A DNA stretch of 64,000 nucleotides from Hasllibacter sp963833115 (GCA_963833115.1 CAWHWS010000002.1:744001-808000); one strand, 5' to 3'. Positions 34,766 to 43,946 are shown, counted from the first letter of the stretch. Numbers and translations: made by a program. The notes: generated by a model not told the origin, from the sequence alone.

Positions 34766-35980
34766 TCAGATGATCGCGCGCTCGGGGATCGGAGCGCCGG
34801 CGAGGATGCGGTCGTAGTGGAAGGGCGTCAGGTCCAGCGTGCGATAGCCGCCATGGACGATGCGCTCGGCGGTGCCGCGGCCCATCGCGGGCGCCTGTTG
34901 CAGCCCGTGGCCGGAGAACCCGTTGAGGAAGTGGAAGTTCGCGACCTCGGGATGCGGGCCGAGGACGGCGTTGCGGTCCAGCACGCACCAGTCGTAGTGC
35001 CCGGCCCATTCGGCCTCCACGCGCACCGCCTCGAAGGCGGGGATGCGCGCCGCGATCGCCGGCCAGGCGTGCTCCTCCCACAGGGCATGGTCCATCTCGA
35101 AGTCGCCCGGGTCCACCGCCGGGTCCTCGCGCCCGTGCCCGCCGGCCATGTAGGTCCCGCCCCCGTTCTCGCGCACGTGCACGCCCGATGGGTCGATGGT
35201 GAGCGGCAGGTCCCGGTCCAGCGGCCGCTCGGCGCGGAACACCCAGGTGTGGCGCTTCCTCGCCTCCACCGGCAGGGGCAGCCCCGCCATGCCGGCGACG
35301 GCCGCGCCGCGCGTGCCGGCCGCGTTCACCACCTGCCCGCAGGCGACGCGCGCGCCGTCCGCGAGGCGCACCGCCTCGACGCCCGCCCGCCCGCGCGACA
35401 GGCCCGCAACCTCGCCGCGCACGTACTCGACCCCCCGCTCCCGGGCGGAGCGGCGCAGGGCGTCGAAGACCGCCGCGCCGTCCCAGTAGCCTTCGTCCTT
35501 CCGGTTGATCGAGCCCAGGAGCACGCCGTCCAGCGCGTAGAACGGCCAGGCGGTGGCGATCTCCTCCCGCGTCATAAGGACCGTCTCGGCCCCGGCCGCG
35601 CGCTGGACGGCGGCGTTCTCCCGCAGGACGTGGGCGAAGGCGGGATCGTCCGCGAGGTAGAGATAGCCGAAGTTGCGGATGGACAGGTCCGGCACGCGCG
35701 CGTCGCCGCCCATGCGCGCGCGCAGGGAAGTGACGAACTCGGCGGCGAACTGCGAGATGCGCACGTTCAGCTCGGTCGAGAACTGCTGGCGCATGCACGA
35801 ATTGGTCAGGCTGGTGGCGGCGGACGCATAGGTCGGGTCGCGTTCGACCACGAGGACGGAGCCGCCCAGTCCGAGCTCCGTCAGCCACCAGGCGGTCGCG
35901 GAGCCCATGATCCCGCCGCCGACGATCACCACGTCGTAGGCGGGCCGGGCCGGGGCCCTCGCGATCGGCGGCAGGGCCAT
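34766..35980 (-). CDS. FAD-dependent amino-acid/sarcosine oxidase-like oxidoreductase (DAO fold)
   Basis: A 404-residue flavoprotein with the dinucleotide motif VVIVGGGIMGSATAWWL (about 16-32), acidic end VLVVERD, and the C-terminal FHFLNGFSGHGLQQAPAMGRGTAE that closes over FAD in D-amino-acid/sarcosine oxidase-type enzymes. Such enzymes oxidise secondary or N-methylated amino acids. Immediately downstream of the fused hydantoinase (one-nucleotide TGATG overlap), it could oxidise the amino acid released by that enzyme, for instance sarcosine from an N-methylhydantoin pathway. That coupling is inference. Confidence 0.82.
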   Translation of the reverse strand: MALPPIARAPARPAYDVVIVGGGIMGSATAWWLTELGLGGSVLVVERDPTYASAATSLTNSCMRQQFSTELNVRISQFAAEFVTSLRARMGGDARVPDLSIRNFGYLYLADDPAFAHVLRENAAVQRAAGAETVLMTREEIATAWPFYALDGVLLGSINRKDEGYWDGAAVFDALRRSARERGVEYVRGEVAGLSRGRAGVEAVRLADGARVACGQVVNAAGTRGAAVAGMAGLPLPVEARKRHTWVFRAERPLDRDLPLTIDPSGVHVRENGGGTYMAGGHGREDPAVDPGDFEMDHALWEEHAWPAIAARIPAFEAVRVEAEWAGHYDWCVLDRNAVLGPHPEVANFHFLNGFSGHGLQQAPAMGRGTAERIVHGGYRTLDLTPFHYDRILAGAPIPERAII

Positions 35981-38900
35981 CAGGGGCGCCCGGCGGCGGC
36001 GGCGGCGGCCTCGTCCGGGTCCATGCCGTAGTCGCGCGCCGCGGCCTCCGGCGTGACCAGCCCCATCGCGAGGTCGCGGCGGAGGGCGGCGGGGTCGCGC
36101 GCCGCCGGATCGCCGTGTCCGCCCCCGCCGGGGAAGGCCATCGCCACGCGCGCGCCCTCGGGCACGGCCTGCCGCCCCTTGGCGCGCAGGGGGGCGCCCC
36201 CGGCGATGCCGATCCGCGTCGGCGCGCCCGGGCTCCCGCCGCGGCGGCCGCGCGCGGGATGGTCCACCCGGTCGAGCATCGCCTGGACGTCGAAGGCGTG
36301 GCCCGGCCGGCCGCCGATCTCCATCATCTGCCCGAGCCCGCCGCGGAACCGGCCCGGCCCGCCGGAATCGGGGCGCAGCTCCTTGCGCCAGATGACGGCC
36401 GGCCCGGCGTGCTCCGTCGCCTCCACCGGCATGGTCATCACGCCCGATGGGAAGGCCGTGGCGCTCAGCCCGTCGCGCCCCGGCCGCGCCCCCGAGCCGC
36501 CGGAGTTGAAGGTCAGGACCTCGGCGCCCCTGGCTCCCCGCGGGGCGTCCGCCCCGGGGCGCAGCGACATCTGGAAGTTGCACAGGCAGCCCGCCCCCTC
36601 GGCCGGGACCGTGCCGGGCATCAGCGCGTCCAGCGCGCCGAACACGGCGTCCGGCAACATGTGCCCGATCACGTGGCGCAGGGCGACGGGCGCGGGGCGC
36701 GGGGCGTTGACGATGCTCCCCTCGGGCGCGGTGACCGCGAAGGGCGCCAGGGAGCCCGCGTTGTTCGGGATGTCGGGCGCGATCGCGCATTTGAGGGCGT
36801 AGCAGGTGTAGGCTTTGGTGTAGACCAACGGCACGTTGATGCCCTTCGGGTCCATGCCGGAGGTGCCGGACCAGTCCGCGGCGACGCCCCGCGCCCCGAT
36901 CTCCACCCGCACGTGGAGGTCGATGGGCGCCGCCAAGCCGTCGATGCGCATCGCGCCCTCCGCGGCGCCGGGGGTCAGGGCGGCGATGCGCTCCAGGGTC
37001 GCGGCGCGGGACCGCTCCAGGACGAAGGCGGCCAACCCGTCCAGGGCGTCCAGGCCGAACTCGTCCATCATCTCGCCCAGGCGGCGCAGGCCGATCTCGT
37101 TGCAGGTGGCGAGCGCGTGCAGGTCGCCGACGAGCTGATCGGGCTCGCGCACGTTGGCGCGCACGATGGCGAGGAGCGTGCGATCCACCGCGCCGGCGCG
37201 GGCGAAGGGCATGATCGGGATCGCGAGCCCTTCCTCGTGGACGTCGTTCGCGTCCGCCCCGAAGCCGCGCCCGCCGATGTCCGTGACATGCGCCGTGCAG
37301 GCGAGGAAGGCCACATGCCGCCCGCCGCGGAACATCGGGGTGACGACGGTGACGTCGTGCTTGTGCCCGGTGCCGAGCCAGGGATCGTTGGTGAGGTAGA
37401 CGTCGCCCTCGGCCATGTCGGGGATCGCGGCGATGAAATGGGCGACCGCGTCGGCCATCGCGTTGACGTGGCCCGGCGTGCCGGTCACGGCCTGCGCCAG
37501 CATGCGCCCCGCCGCGTCGTAGACCCCGGCGGAGAGGTCGCCGGCCTCGCGCACCGAGGGGCTGAACGCGGTGCGCACCAGCGCCTGCGCCTGCTCCTCC
37601 ACGACCGAGAGGAGGCGCGTCCACATGACCTGATGGGCGACCTCCCCGGGCTCGCCGGCGGGGGCCTGCGCGCCGAGCGCCAGCTCGAGCGTGCCGTCCC
37701 CGAGCACGCGCGCGCGCGCCCCCGGCGGGACCACGAGGGCGGTCTCGTCCTCGGTCACGATCGCGGGGCCGGGCAGGGCGCGCCCCGGCGCCAGGGCGGC
37801 GCGCGGGTGCACGCCCGCCTCGGCGGCGGCGCCGGTCGCGGCGTCGATGACCCGGCGGGCGCCGGCGGGCGCGGCCTCCCCGGCCTCCGGCGCCGGCGCC
37901 GCCCGCTCGGGGGGCGCGGCCTCGGTCGCGGCGGTGACGGACCAGGACGCGACGAGGACCTCCATCCCCTCGACGGTGCGGCCGAAGAGGCGGGCGTAAT
38001 CCGCCTCGAAGAGGGCGCGCAGGGCGTCGGCGTCCGGCGTCGCCGCGAACTCCGGCGGCAGGGCCACGGGAATCTCCCACCCCTGGCCCTCGTAGCGCAT
38101 CCAGGCGCGGTGCTCCGCCGCGACCGCCGCCTCCGCATCGCAGCCGCGCACGAAGCCCTCCGCCTCCGCCGCCAGCGCCCGCAGCGCCCCGGCCGCGCGG
38201 CCCGCGTCGAAGGCGCCCAGGCGCATCGGGTCCGAGCGGCTCGCCTCGTAGGAGACCGGCGCGCGCAGGAAGCCGATCGCCGAGCCGACGCCCGCGCCCT
38301 CCGGCACGAGGCAGCGCGCGATCCCGAGCTTCTCGCACAGCCGGGCGGCATGGAGGGGGGCGGCCCCGCCGAAGGCGATCATCGCGTAGCCCGAGAGATC
38401 CTCGCCGTTCTCGGCCGCGTGGACCCGCGCGGCGCCGGCCATCGTCTCGTCCACCGCCTCGACGACCGCCCGGGCGGACGCTTCGGCGTCCGTGCCGGCC
38501 GCGTCGCCGACATGGGCCGCCAGGGCCGCCCGCGCGGCGGGCAGGTCCAGCGGAATCGTGCCGCCGGCGAAGGCCGCGGGGTCGAGCCGGCCCAGGACGA
38601 GGTCGGCATCCGTGACGGCGGGACGCGTGCCGCCGCGGCCGTAGCAGGCGGGGCCGGGCTCCGATCCGGCGCTGCGCGGGCCGACGGCGACGCGGCCCAT
38701 GGCGTCCAGGCTCGCCAGCGAGCCGCCGCCCGCCCCGATCTCCACCATGTCGATCACCGGGATCGAGATCGGCATGCCGGAGCCCTTCTTGAACCGCGCC
38801 GAGCGTGCGACCTCGAACACGCGGGCGGTCTTGGGCGCGCCGCCGCGCACGAGGCAGATCTTCGCCGTGGTGCCGCCCATGTCGAAGGCGAGCGCGCGGT

Positions 38901-39744
38901 CGATCCCGTGCCGGCTGGCGACCTGGGCCGCGAAGATCGCCCCGCCGGCCGGGCCCGATTCCACCAGCCGCACCGGGAACCGCGCCGCGCTCTCGAGCGA
39001 CATGATCCCGCCGCCCGAATGCATCAGGACCACGGGGCACGTCGCGCCCGCCGCCGCCAGCCGCCCGGTCAGCCGGTTCAGGTAGGACGCCATCAGCGGC
39101 ATCACGTAGGCGTTCGCGCAGGTCGTGTTGAAGCGCTCGTATTCGCGCATCTGCGGGCTGACCTCGCAGGACAGGGACACGTGCGCGCCCGGCATGCGCT
39201 CGGCCAGGACCTCGCCCACCATCCGTTCGTGCGCGGCGTTGGCGTAGCTGTGCAGGAACCCGACGGCGACGCTTTCCACCCCGCCCTCCGCGAGCCGGTC
39301 CGCCAGCGCCTCCGCCTCGGCGCGATCGAGGGGGATCAGGACGCCGCCATCCGCGTCCATCCGCTCGCGCAGCACGTGGCGCATGTTCCGCGGCAGGAGG
39401 GGCGGGGGCAGCTCGAGGTCGAGGTCGTACTGCTCGAACCGGCTCTCGGTGCGCATCTCGATCACGTCGCGGAAGCCCTCGGTGGTGACGAGGGCCGTGC
39501 GCGCGCCGCGCCGCTCGATGAGGGCGTTGGTCGCCAGGGTGGTGCCGTGCACGATCTGCCCCAGGGCCGAGGGCGGCACCCCGGCCGCCGCGCAGGCCTG
39601 CGCCATCCCGGCGAGGATCGCGTCCTCGGGCGCGTCATGGGTCGTCAGGACCTTGGCCACGTGCAGCGCGCCGCCCGACTCCACGACGACGTCCGTGAAG
39701 GTGCCGCCGATGTCCACGCCCATGCGGATCGCCGCCTGCCCCAT
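35980..39744 (-). CDS. Fused HyuA-HyuB hydantoinase / 5-oxoprolinase
   Basis: A 1254-residue single-chain enzyme. Residues 1-690 are the HyuA half: phosphate loop MGVDIGGTFTDVVVE near residue 8, LMHSGGGIMSLESA, FDMGGTTAK, EIGAGGGSLA and YAMIAFGGAAPLHA. Residues about 700-1250 are the HyuB half: LLSVVEEQAQALVRTAFSPSVREAGDLSAGVYD, TPGHVNAMADAVAHF, YLTNDPWLGTGH, and the final GGGGHGDPAARDP. Fused forms are ATP-dependent 5-oxoprolinases or N-methylhydantoinases that open cyclic amides. The ATG at 39744 has GGAGG upstream. It faces the nitrile hydratase operon across 127 bp, so both may answer to one nitrogen signal. Confidence 0.88.
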   Translation of the reverse strand: MGQAAIRMGVDIGGTFTDVVVESGGALHVAKVLTTHDAPEDAILAGMAQACAAAGVPPSALGQIVHGTTLATNALIERRGARTALVTTEGFRDVIEMRTESRFEQYDLDLELPPPLLPRNMRHVLRERMDADGGVLIPLDRAEAEALADRLAEGGVESVAVGFLHSYANAAHERMVGEVLAERMPGAHVSLSCEVSPQMREYERFNTTCANAYVMPLMASYLNRLTGRLAAAGATCPVVLMHSGGGIMSLESAARFPVRLVESGPAGGAIFAAQVASRHGIDRALAFDMGGTTAKICLVRGGAPKTARVFEVARSARFKKGSGMPISIPVIDMVEIGAGGGSLASLDAMGRVAVGPRSAGSEPGPACYGRGGTRPAVTDADLVLGRLDPAAFAGGTIPLDLPAARAALAAHVGDAAGTDAEASARAVVEAVDETMAGAARVHAAENGEDLSGYAMIAFGGAAPLHAARLCEKLGIARCLVPEGAGVGSAIGFLRAPVSYEASRSDPMRLGAFDAGRAAGALRALAAEAEGFVRGCDAEAAVAAEHRAWMRYEGQGWEIPVALPPEFAATPDADALRALFEADYARLFGRTVEGMEVLVASWSVTAATEAAPPERAAPAPEAGEAAPAGARRVIDAATGAAAEAGVHPRAALAPGRALPGPAIVTEDETALVVPPGARARVLGDGTLELALGAQAPAGEPGEVAHQVMWTRLLSVVEEQAQALVRTAFSPSVREAGDLSAGVYDAAGRMLAQAVTGTPGHVNAMADAVAHFIAAIPDMAEGDVYLTNDPWLGTGHKHDVTVVTPMFRGGRHVAFLACTAHVTDIGGRGFGADANDVHEEGLAIPIMPFARAGAVDRTLLAIVRANVREPDQLVGDLHALATCNEIGLRRLGEMMDEFGLDALDGLAAFVLERSRAATLERIAALTPGAAEGAMRIDGLAAPIDLHVRVEIGARGVAADWSGTSGMDPKGINVPLVYTKAYTCYALKCAIAPDIPNNAGSLAPFAVTAPEGSIVNAPRPAPVALRHVIGHMLPDAVFGALDALMPGTVPAEGAGCLCNFQMSLRPGADAPRGARGAEVLTFNSGGSGARPGRDGLSATAFPSGVMTMPVEATEHAGPAVIWRKELRPDSGGPGRFRGGLGQMMEIGGRPGHAFDVQAMLDRVDHPARGRRGGSPGAPTRIGIAGGAPLRAKGRQAVPEGARVAMAFPGGGGHGDPAARDPAALRRDLAMGLVTPEAAARDYGMDPDEAAAAAAGRP

Positions 39745-39871
39745 CGCCCGTCCTCCCCAGGAGCTACATTGCGGCGCCGCGCCGCCGGCGGAAAGGCCCC
39801 GCGCGCCCGGCGCCCGGTGGGCATTGAACGCGGCGCCGCCCGGGGGCACCATCGCGGCGCAGGAGGGCGCG

Positions 39872-40477
39872 ATGCCACACGATCACCCGGGCGGGCACGG
39901 CGAGGGCGCGACCCTCAGCGACATGGACATCCGCGTGCGCGCGCTCGAGACCCTCCTGACGGACAAGGGCCTCATCGATCCGGCCGCGATCGACCGCATC
40001 GTGCAGACCTACGAGCACGAGATCGGCCCGCGCAACGGCGCCGCCGTGGTCGCGCGCATCTGGGAGGACCCGGCCTTCGCCGCCTGGGCGCGGGAGGACG
40101 CGAGCGCCGCGATCCACTCGATGGGCCACGCCTCGCGCCAGGGCGAGCACATGGTCGTGGTGGAGAACGACGCTCGGGTCCATCACCTCACGGTCTGCAC
40201 GCTGTGCTCGTGCTATCCGTGGTCGGTGCTCGGCCTGCCGCCGACCTGGTACAAGTCGCCCGCCTATCGCAGCCGGGCGGTGCGCGACCCGCGCGGCGTG
40301 CTGGCGGAGTTCGGCGTGACCCTGCCAGAGGGCACCGCCGTCGAGGTGCACGATTCGACCGCCGAGACGCGCTACCTCGTGGTCCCCCGGCGCCCCGAGG
40401 GGACCGAGGGGCTGGACGCGGACGCGCTCGCCGCGCTGGTCACGCGCGACGGCATGATCGGCACGGCGCTCCTGTGA
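39872..40477 (+). CDS. nthA: Cobalt-type nitrile hydratase alpha subunit
   Basis: A 201-residue alpha subunit with the metal claw Cys109-Thr-Leu-Cys112-Ser-Cys114 followed by YPWSVLGLPPTWYKSPAYRSRAVRDPRGVLAEFG. Thr in the claw (CTLCSC rather than CSLCSC) marks the cobalt type. Cys112 and Cys114 would be oxidised to sulfinic and sulfenic acids in the mature enzyme. It hydrates nitriles to amides in the cytoplasm. The ATG follows GGAGGG by 6 nt. A His/Gly-rich N-terminus (MPHDHPGGHG) is common in cobalt enzymes. Thiocyanate hydrolase gamma is a related alternative, but the beta and accessory genes favour nitrile hydratase. Confidence 0.92.
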   Translation: MPHDHPGGHGEGATLSDMDIRVRALETLLTDKGLIDPAAIDRIVQTYEHEIGPRNGAAVVARIWEDPAFAAWAREDASAAIHSMGHASRQGEHMVVVENDARVHHLTVCTLCSCYPWSVLGLPPTWYKSPAYRSRAVRDPRGVLAEFGVTLPEGTAVEVHDSTAETRYLVVPRRPEGTEGLDADALAALVTRDGMIGTALL

Positions 40478-41127
40478 ACGGCGCGGCGGACATGGGGGGC
40501 ATGCACGGGTTCGGCCCGGTGCGCCCCGAGCCCGGCGAGCCCGCGTTCCATGCCGAGTGGGAGCGGCGCGCGATGGGCATGACCATCGCCTGCGGCGCGC
40601 TCGGCTGCTGGAACATCGACCGGAGCCGGGCCACGCGCGAGGGCCTGCCGCCGGCGGACTACCTGTCGAAGCCCTACTACGACATCTGGCTGACCGCGCT
40701 GGAGGGGCTCCTGGAGGAGTCCGGCCTCGTCACCTCGCGCGAGCTCGCCACCGGCGCGGCGGAGGGGCCGGGGGACGCCGCGCCCCTCGCGGCCGGGGCG
40801 GTGGACGCGGCCCTTCGCCGGGGCGGGCCGGTTGACCGGCCGGCGGACGGACCGGCGGCCTTCGCCCCGGGCGACGCGGTTCGCACGGTCAACGCGCACC
40901 CCGCGCACCACACCCGCCTGCCACGCTATGCGAGGGGCCGGACCGGCGTCGTGACGCGCGTGCTCGGGCACCACGTCTTCCCGGACAGCAACGCCCGCAG
41001 CCTGGGCGAGGACCCGCGCTGGCTCTACCAGGTCCGCTTCCGCGCGCGCGAGCTCTTCGGCGCGGACCGGCCCGAGGGCGACACGGTGACGCTGGACCGG
41101 TGGGAGCCGTACCTTGAGGGCGCCTGA
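40474..41127 (+). CDS. nthB: Nitrile hydratase beta subunit
   Basis: A 217-residue beta subunit beginning MNGAADMGGMHGFGPV, the family hallmark. It ends in an SH3-like domain with FAPGDAVRTVNAHPAHHTRLPRYARGRTGVV, LGHHVFPDSNA and LYQVRFRARELFG. It completes the active site at the alpha/beta interface; a conserved Arg touching the modified cysteines is expected. The GTG start overlaps the alpha stop by 4 nt, giving equimolar coupled synthesis. Confidence 0.92.
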   Translation: MNGAADMGGMHGFGPVRPEPGEPAFHAEWERRAMGMTIACGALGCWNIDRSRATREGLPPADYLSKPYYDIWLTALEGLLEESGLVTSRELATGAAEGPGDAAPLAAGAVDAALRRGGPVDRPADGPAAFAPGDAVRTVNAHPAHHTRLPRYARGRTGVVTRVLGHHVFPDSNARSLGEDPRWLYQVRFRARELFGADRPEGDTVTLDRWEPYLEGA

Positions 41128-41383
41128 ACGCCCGTTCGACGCGCCGTGGCAGGCGCTGGCCTTCGCCATGACCCTGGCGATGCACGAGGCCGGGGCGTTC
41201 GCCTGGTCCGACTGGTCCGCCACGCTGGCGCGCCATGTGGGCGAGGCACCCTATTGGGAGGCGTGGCTCGGCGCGCTCGAGGAGATCACCGGCGAGGGCG
41301 AGGCCCTGCGCGCGCTCTTCGCCGCCTGGCGCGCGGCGGCGGACGCGGCCCCGCACGGTCAGCCGGTCGTCCTGCCGCGATGA
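41114..41383 (+). CDS. Nitrile hydratase accessory protein (cobalt-loading activator type)
   Basis: An 89-residue protein resembling the N-terminal half of the nitrile hydratase beta subunit (PFDAPWQALAFAMTLAMHEAGAFAWSDWSATLARHV, noted by PWQALAFAMTLAMHE and YWEAWLGALEEI). This is the pattern of the P14K-like activator that delivers cobalt to the alpha subunit by subunit swapping. It probably starts at TTG 41114, overlapping the beta stop by 14 nt. It is shorter than some activators but within the known range. Confidence 0.85.
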   Translation: MRAPERPFDAPWQALAFAMTLAMHEAGAFAWSDWSATLARHVGEAPYWEAWLGALEEITGEGEALRALFAAWRAAADAAPHGQPVVLPR

Positions 41384-41745
41384 TGGAGGAAAGCCCCCGC
41401 CGACATCTGCCGGACCGGCGCCTGTCAGAGACCCGGCGCATCGAGCACCTGCGGACGGACGGCGTCTCGGCCCGCGTCTTCATCACCATCGGCTACGCGC
41501 CGGACGCCCCCACGCGCCCGCGAGAGGTGTTCTACGACGAGGGCTACCGGTCGGGCTCGGACCTCGAATACCTCGTGCAGGACCTCTGCGTCATCGTCTC
41601 GCTCCTGCTGCAGCACGGCACCCCGCCGGAGGCGATCGCGCGGTCCCTGTCGCGGCGCGAGGGCCTGGACGGCGACGTGCACGGCTCGCTCGCCGGGACC
41701 ATCGCGGCCGAGCTGGCGATCCCGCCGGCCTGGGCCGAGGCGTGA
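41380..41745 (+). CDS. Stand-alone TSCPD-domain protein in the nitrile hydratase operon
   Basis: A 121-residue protein. Its core (VFITIGYAPDA, GYRSGSDLEYLVQDLCVIVSLLLQHGTPPEAIARSL, GSLAGTIAAEL) aligns in pattern with the TSCPD domain found at the C-terminus of class II ribonucleotide reductases (VFI-x-GKAGS, SLALR-x-GVP-x-E-x-I). The literal Thr-Ser-Cys-Pro-Asp motif is not kept. No reductase gene is near. Coupled by overlap to the activator before it and the kinase after it, it is a regular operon member. In reductases the domain contributes to substrate or tail binding, so a role in cofactor or metal handling is conceivable but unproven. Confidence 0.65.
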   Translation: MMEESPRRHLPDRRLSETRRIEHLRTDGVSARVFITIGYAPDAPTRPREVFYDEGYRSGSDLEYLVQDLCVIVSLLLQHGTPPEAIARSLSRREGLDGDVHGSLAGTIAAELAIPPAWAEA

Positions 41746-42995
41746 GCGGACGCGGCCTCCGGGTCGCCGTGCTCGACATCGGCAAGACCAACGCGAAGCT
41801 GGCGCTGGCGGACGGATCGGGCCGTGTCCTGGACCGGCGGGAGCGCCCGAACGCGGCGCTGCCGGGCCCACCTTACGGGCATCTGGACGTGGAGGGGATC
41901 TGGGGCTTCGCGCTGGACGGGCTCGCGGCGCTGGCCGGGCGAGGGGTCACGCATGTCGTCGTGTCGGGTCATGGCGGCACGGCGGCGCTGGTGGACGAGG
42001 CCGGCCTCGTGCTGCCCGTCATGGATTACGAGGACGAGGGGGACGCCGCGCTGCGCCGCGCATACGACGCGCAGCGCGCGCCCTTCGAGGAGACCGGCTC
42101 CCCCCTGCTGGGCGGGCTCAACGTCGGCTGGCAGCTCCACCGGCAGGAGGCCGCGCACCCGGCGGCCTTCGCGCGGGCGCGCCATCTGCTGACATGGCCG
42201 CAATACTGGGCCTGGCGGCTCTCCGGCGTCGTGGCCTCCGAGGTGACCTACCTCGCCTGTCATACCGACCTCTGGTCGCCAGGCGCCGGCGCCCCGTCCT
42301 CGATGGCGCGGCGGCGGGGGTGGAGCGCCCTCATCCCGCCGATGAGGGCCGCCTGGGAGGCCCTCGGGCCGCCCGGCGCGGAGGTGCGGGCGCGCACCGG
42401 TCTGGGCGCGGACGTGCGGGTCCTGGCCGGCATCCACGATTCCAACGCGGCCCTTCTGCCGCACCTGGACGGGGAGGGCCCCTGCGCCGTCATCTCCACC
42501 GGGACCTGGGTGGTCGTTATGGCCGTCCGGCAGGGCGCGCTCCGGCCCGGCGCGGAGGCGGTGCTGATCAACGTGGACGCCTATGGCGCGCCGGTGCCCA
42601 CCGCCCTCTTCATGGGTGGCCGGCACCGCGCAGACCTCCTGGGGGCCGATGCCGAGGGCGCCACGGACCCAGCGGCGATGCCGGAGGCCCCGGACGAGGC
42701 CCTGATCGACGGATCGGGCGCGTCGCCGGCCTGGCGCGAGGCGGCGGCCGGCCTCTCGCCGGCGGGGCGCCGGGCGGCGGTGGCGCGCCACCTGGCCCTC
42801 GTGAGCGCGCGGCGGCTCGGCGATATCGGCGCGGCGGGCGGCGACGTGCGCGTGGAGGGGCCGCTGGCCCATGACGCGGCGTACCTGGCCGTCCTGGAGC
42901 GGCATGTCGGGCGCCGTGTCGTGCCCGTCACCGAAGGGACGGGCCCCGTCGCGGGCGCCGTCCGCCTCGCCGCGCTGAACGCAGGGTCAGATTAG
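41742..42995 (+). CDS. FGGY-family carbohydrate kinase of the nitrile hydratase operon
   Basis: A 417-residue FGGY kinase with the phosphate loop VLDIGKTNAKLALAD, VVSGHGGTAALVDEAG, the catalytic-Asp region VLAGIHDSNAALLPHL and the nucleotide motif VISTGTWVVVMA. The DIGKTN start and HDSN motif group it with fuculose/rhamnulose-type kinases. It phosphorylates a ketose. It is unrelated in role to nitrile hydration, yet its GTG start overlaps the TSCPD gene stop by 4 nt. Convergent with the epimerase gene (9-bp overlap); epimerase plus kinase would be a natural pair for a rare ketose. Confidence 0.82.
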   Translation: MSGRGLRVAVLDIGKTNAKLALADGSGRVLDRRERPNAALPGPPYGHLDVEGIWGFALDGLAALAGRGVTHVVVSGHGGTAALVDEAGLVLPVMDYEDEGDAALRRAYDAQRAPFEETGSPLLGGLNVGWQLHRQEAAHPAAFARARHLLTWPQYWAWRLSGVVASEVTYLACHTDLWSPGAGAPSSMARRRGWSALIPPMRAAWEALGPPGAEVRARTGLGADVRVLAGIHDSNAALLPHLDGEGPCAVISTGTWVVVMAVRQGALRPGAEAVLINVDAYGAPVPTALFMGGRHRADLLGADAEGATDPAAMPEAPDEALIDGSGASPAWREAAAGLSPAGRRAAVARHLALVSARRLGDIGAAGGDVRVEGPLAHDAAYLAVLERHVGRRVVPVTEGTGPVAGAVRLAALNAGSD

Positions 42996-43838
42996 CCGGT
43001 ACTGCGCGGCCTTGTTGCGGAGGAAGGGCAAGCCGCGCTCCATCACCTCCCGGTGGCTCGGCGCCACGGGCCGCCAGACCGACAGCCCGTGCGCGATCTC
43101 GGGCGGCATGTTCACGAAGCTCTCCATCGCGAGCCCGCCGCGGAAGCGGATCGCGGCGAGCGCGGCGAACACCTCGTCCCAGTCGCAGGTCCCCTCGCCG
43201 GGCGTGCCGCGATCGCTCTCCGACAGGTGAATGTAGCGCAGGTGCTCGCGCGCATCGAGGATGCCGTTGGCGGCGCCCTTCTCCTCGATGTTCATGTGGT
43301 AGGTGTCGAGATGGACGAAGATAGCGTCCGAGCCCGTCCGCTCGATCATCGCCACCGCCTGCGCCGCCGTGTTGACGAGGTGGCTCTCGTAGCGGTTCAC
43401 CGGCTCGATCCCGAAGGCGAGGCCGATGGACTTCGCGTGGGACGCCGCCGCATCGAGGGTGCGGGCGACGTTGTCGAGCTCCACCTCCGTCGGCGGAAGG
43501 CCGGTCCGCTCGCCGATGCCGCCGAAGGTCACGCCCGAGAGCGCCTCGCCGCCGAGCGCGCGCGTCGTCTCCAGGGCGTCGACGAGATGCGCGATGGCGC
43601 CGTCCACCTCCCCGCGCGAGGGCCAGACCGCCTCTGGCAGGCCGAGCGAGCAGATCGCGCGCAGCCCGTGCCGCTCGAGGAGGCCGCGGGTGTGCGGGGC
43701 GTCCACGACGGACGTGTCGAGGAGCGCGATCTCGATGAAGTCCATGCCGTGCTCCACCGCTCCGGCCACCGCCGCCTCCGCGCCGGCCGGATCCCAGCGC
43801 ATGGTCCACATGCTCGTGTGGACGCCGAATCCCTCCAT
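42987..43838 (-). CDS. TIM-barrel sugar 3-epimerase-like protein (tagatose/psicose epimerase family)
   Basis: A 283-residue xylose-isomerase-like TIM barrel. The metal ligands of D-tagatose/D-psicose 3-epimerases are visible: Glu in FGIEPVNRYE, Asp/His in FVHLDTYHMNIEE, His in YIHLSESDRG and Glu in LAMESF. Such enzymes invert C3 of free ketoses, using Mn or Co. The ATG at 43838 begins at the family start MEGFGVHTSMW; an upstream ATG at 43868 is less likely. Tail-to-tail with the FGGY kinase, which may phosphorylate its product. Confidence 0.85.
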   Translation of the reverse strand: MEGFGVHTSMWTMRWDPAGAEAAVAGAVEHGMDFIEIALLDTSVVDAPHTRGLLERHGLRAICSLGLPEAVWPSRGEVDGAIAHLVDALETTRALGGEALSGVTFGGIGERTGLPPTEVELDNVARTLDAAASHAKSIGLAFGIEPVNRYESHLVNTAAQAVAMIERTGSDAIFVHLDTYHMNIEEKGAANGILDAREHLRYIHLSESDRGTPGEGTCDWDEVFAALAAIRFRGGLAMESFVNMPPEIAHGLSVWRPVAPSHREVMERGLPFLRNKAAQYRLI

Positions 43839-43946
43839 GGTGCCTCTCCCTACCTGCCCCAGGGTCAAACTGCCCCATCGAGGCGCCCGCCGCCACCGTC
43901 TTGCCGCGGGCGGGACGCGCCGCTACGCCCGGACGCGGAGGCCGCC

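Noticed and set aside
34766..39040. A 1424-codon open minus-strand frame
   Set aside because: Its left 404 codons are the FAD oxidoreductase; the rest is an out-of-frame shadow of the hydantoinase gene, rich in Arg and Gly.
36115..41127. A 1670-codon open frame on the plus strand across the hydantoinase and nitrile hydratase genes
   Set aside because: It is antisense to the HyuA-HyuB gene for most of its length and shows no domain. Only its last 218 codons are real (nitrile hydratase beta). Long antisense frames are expected at this G+C content.
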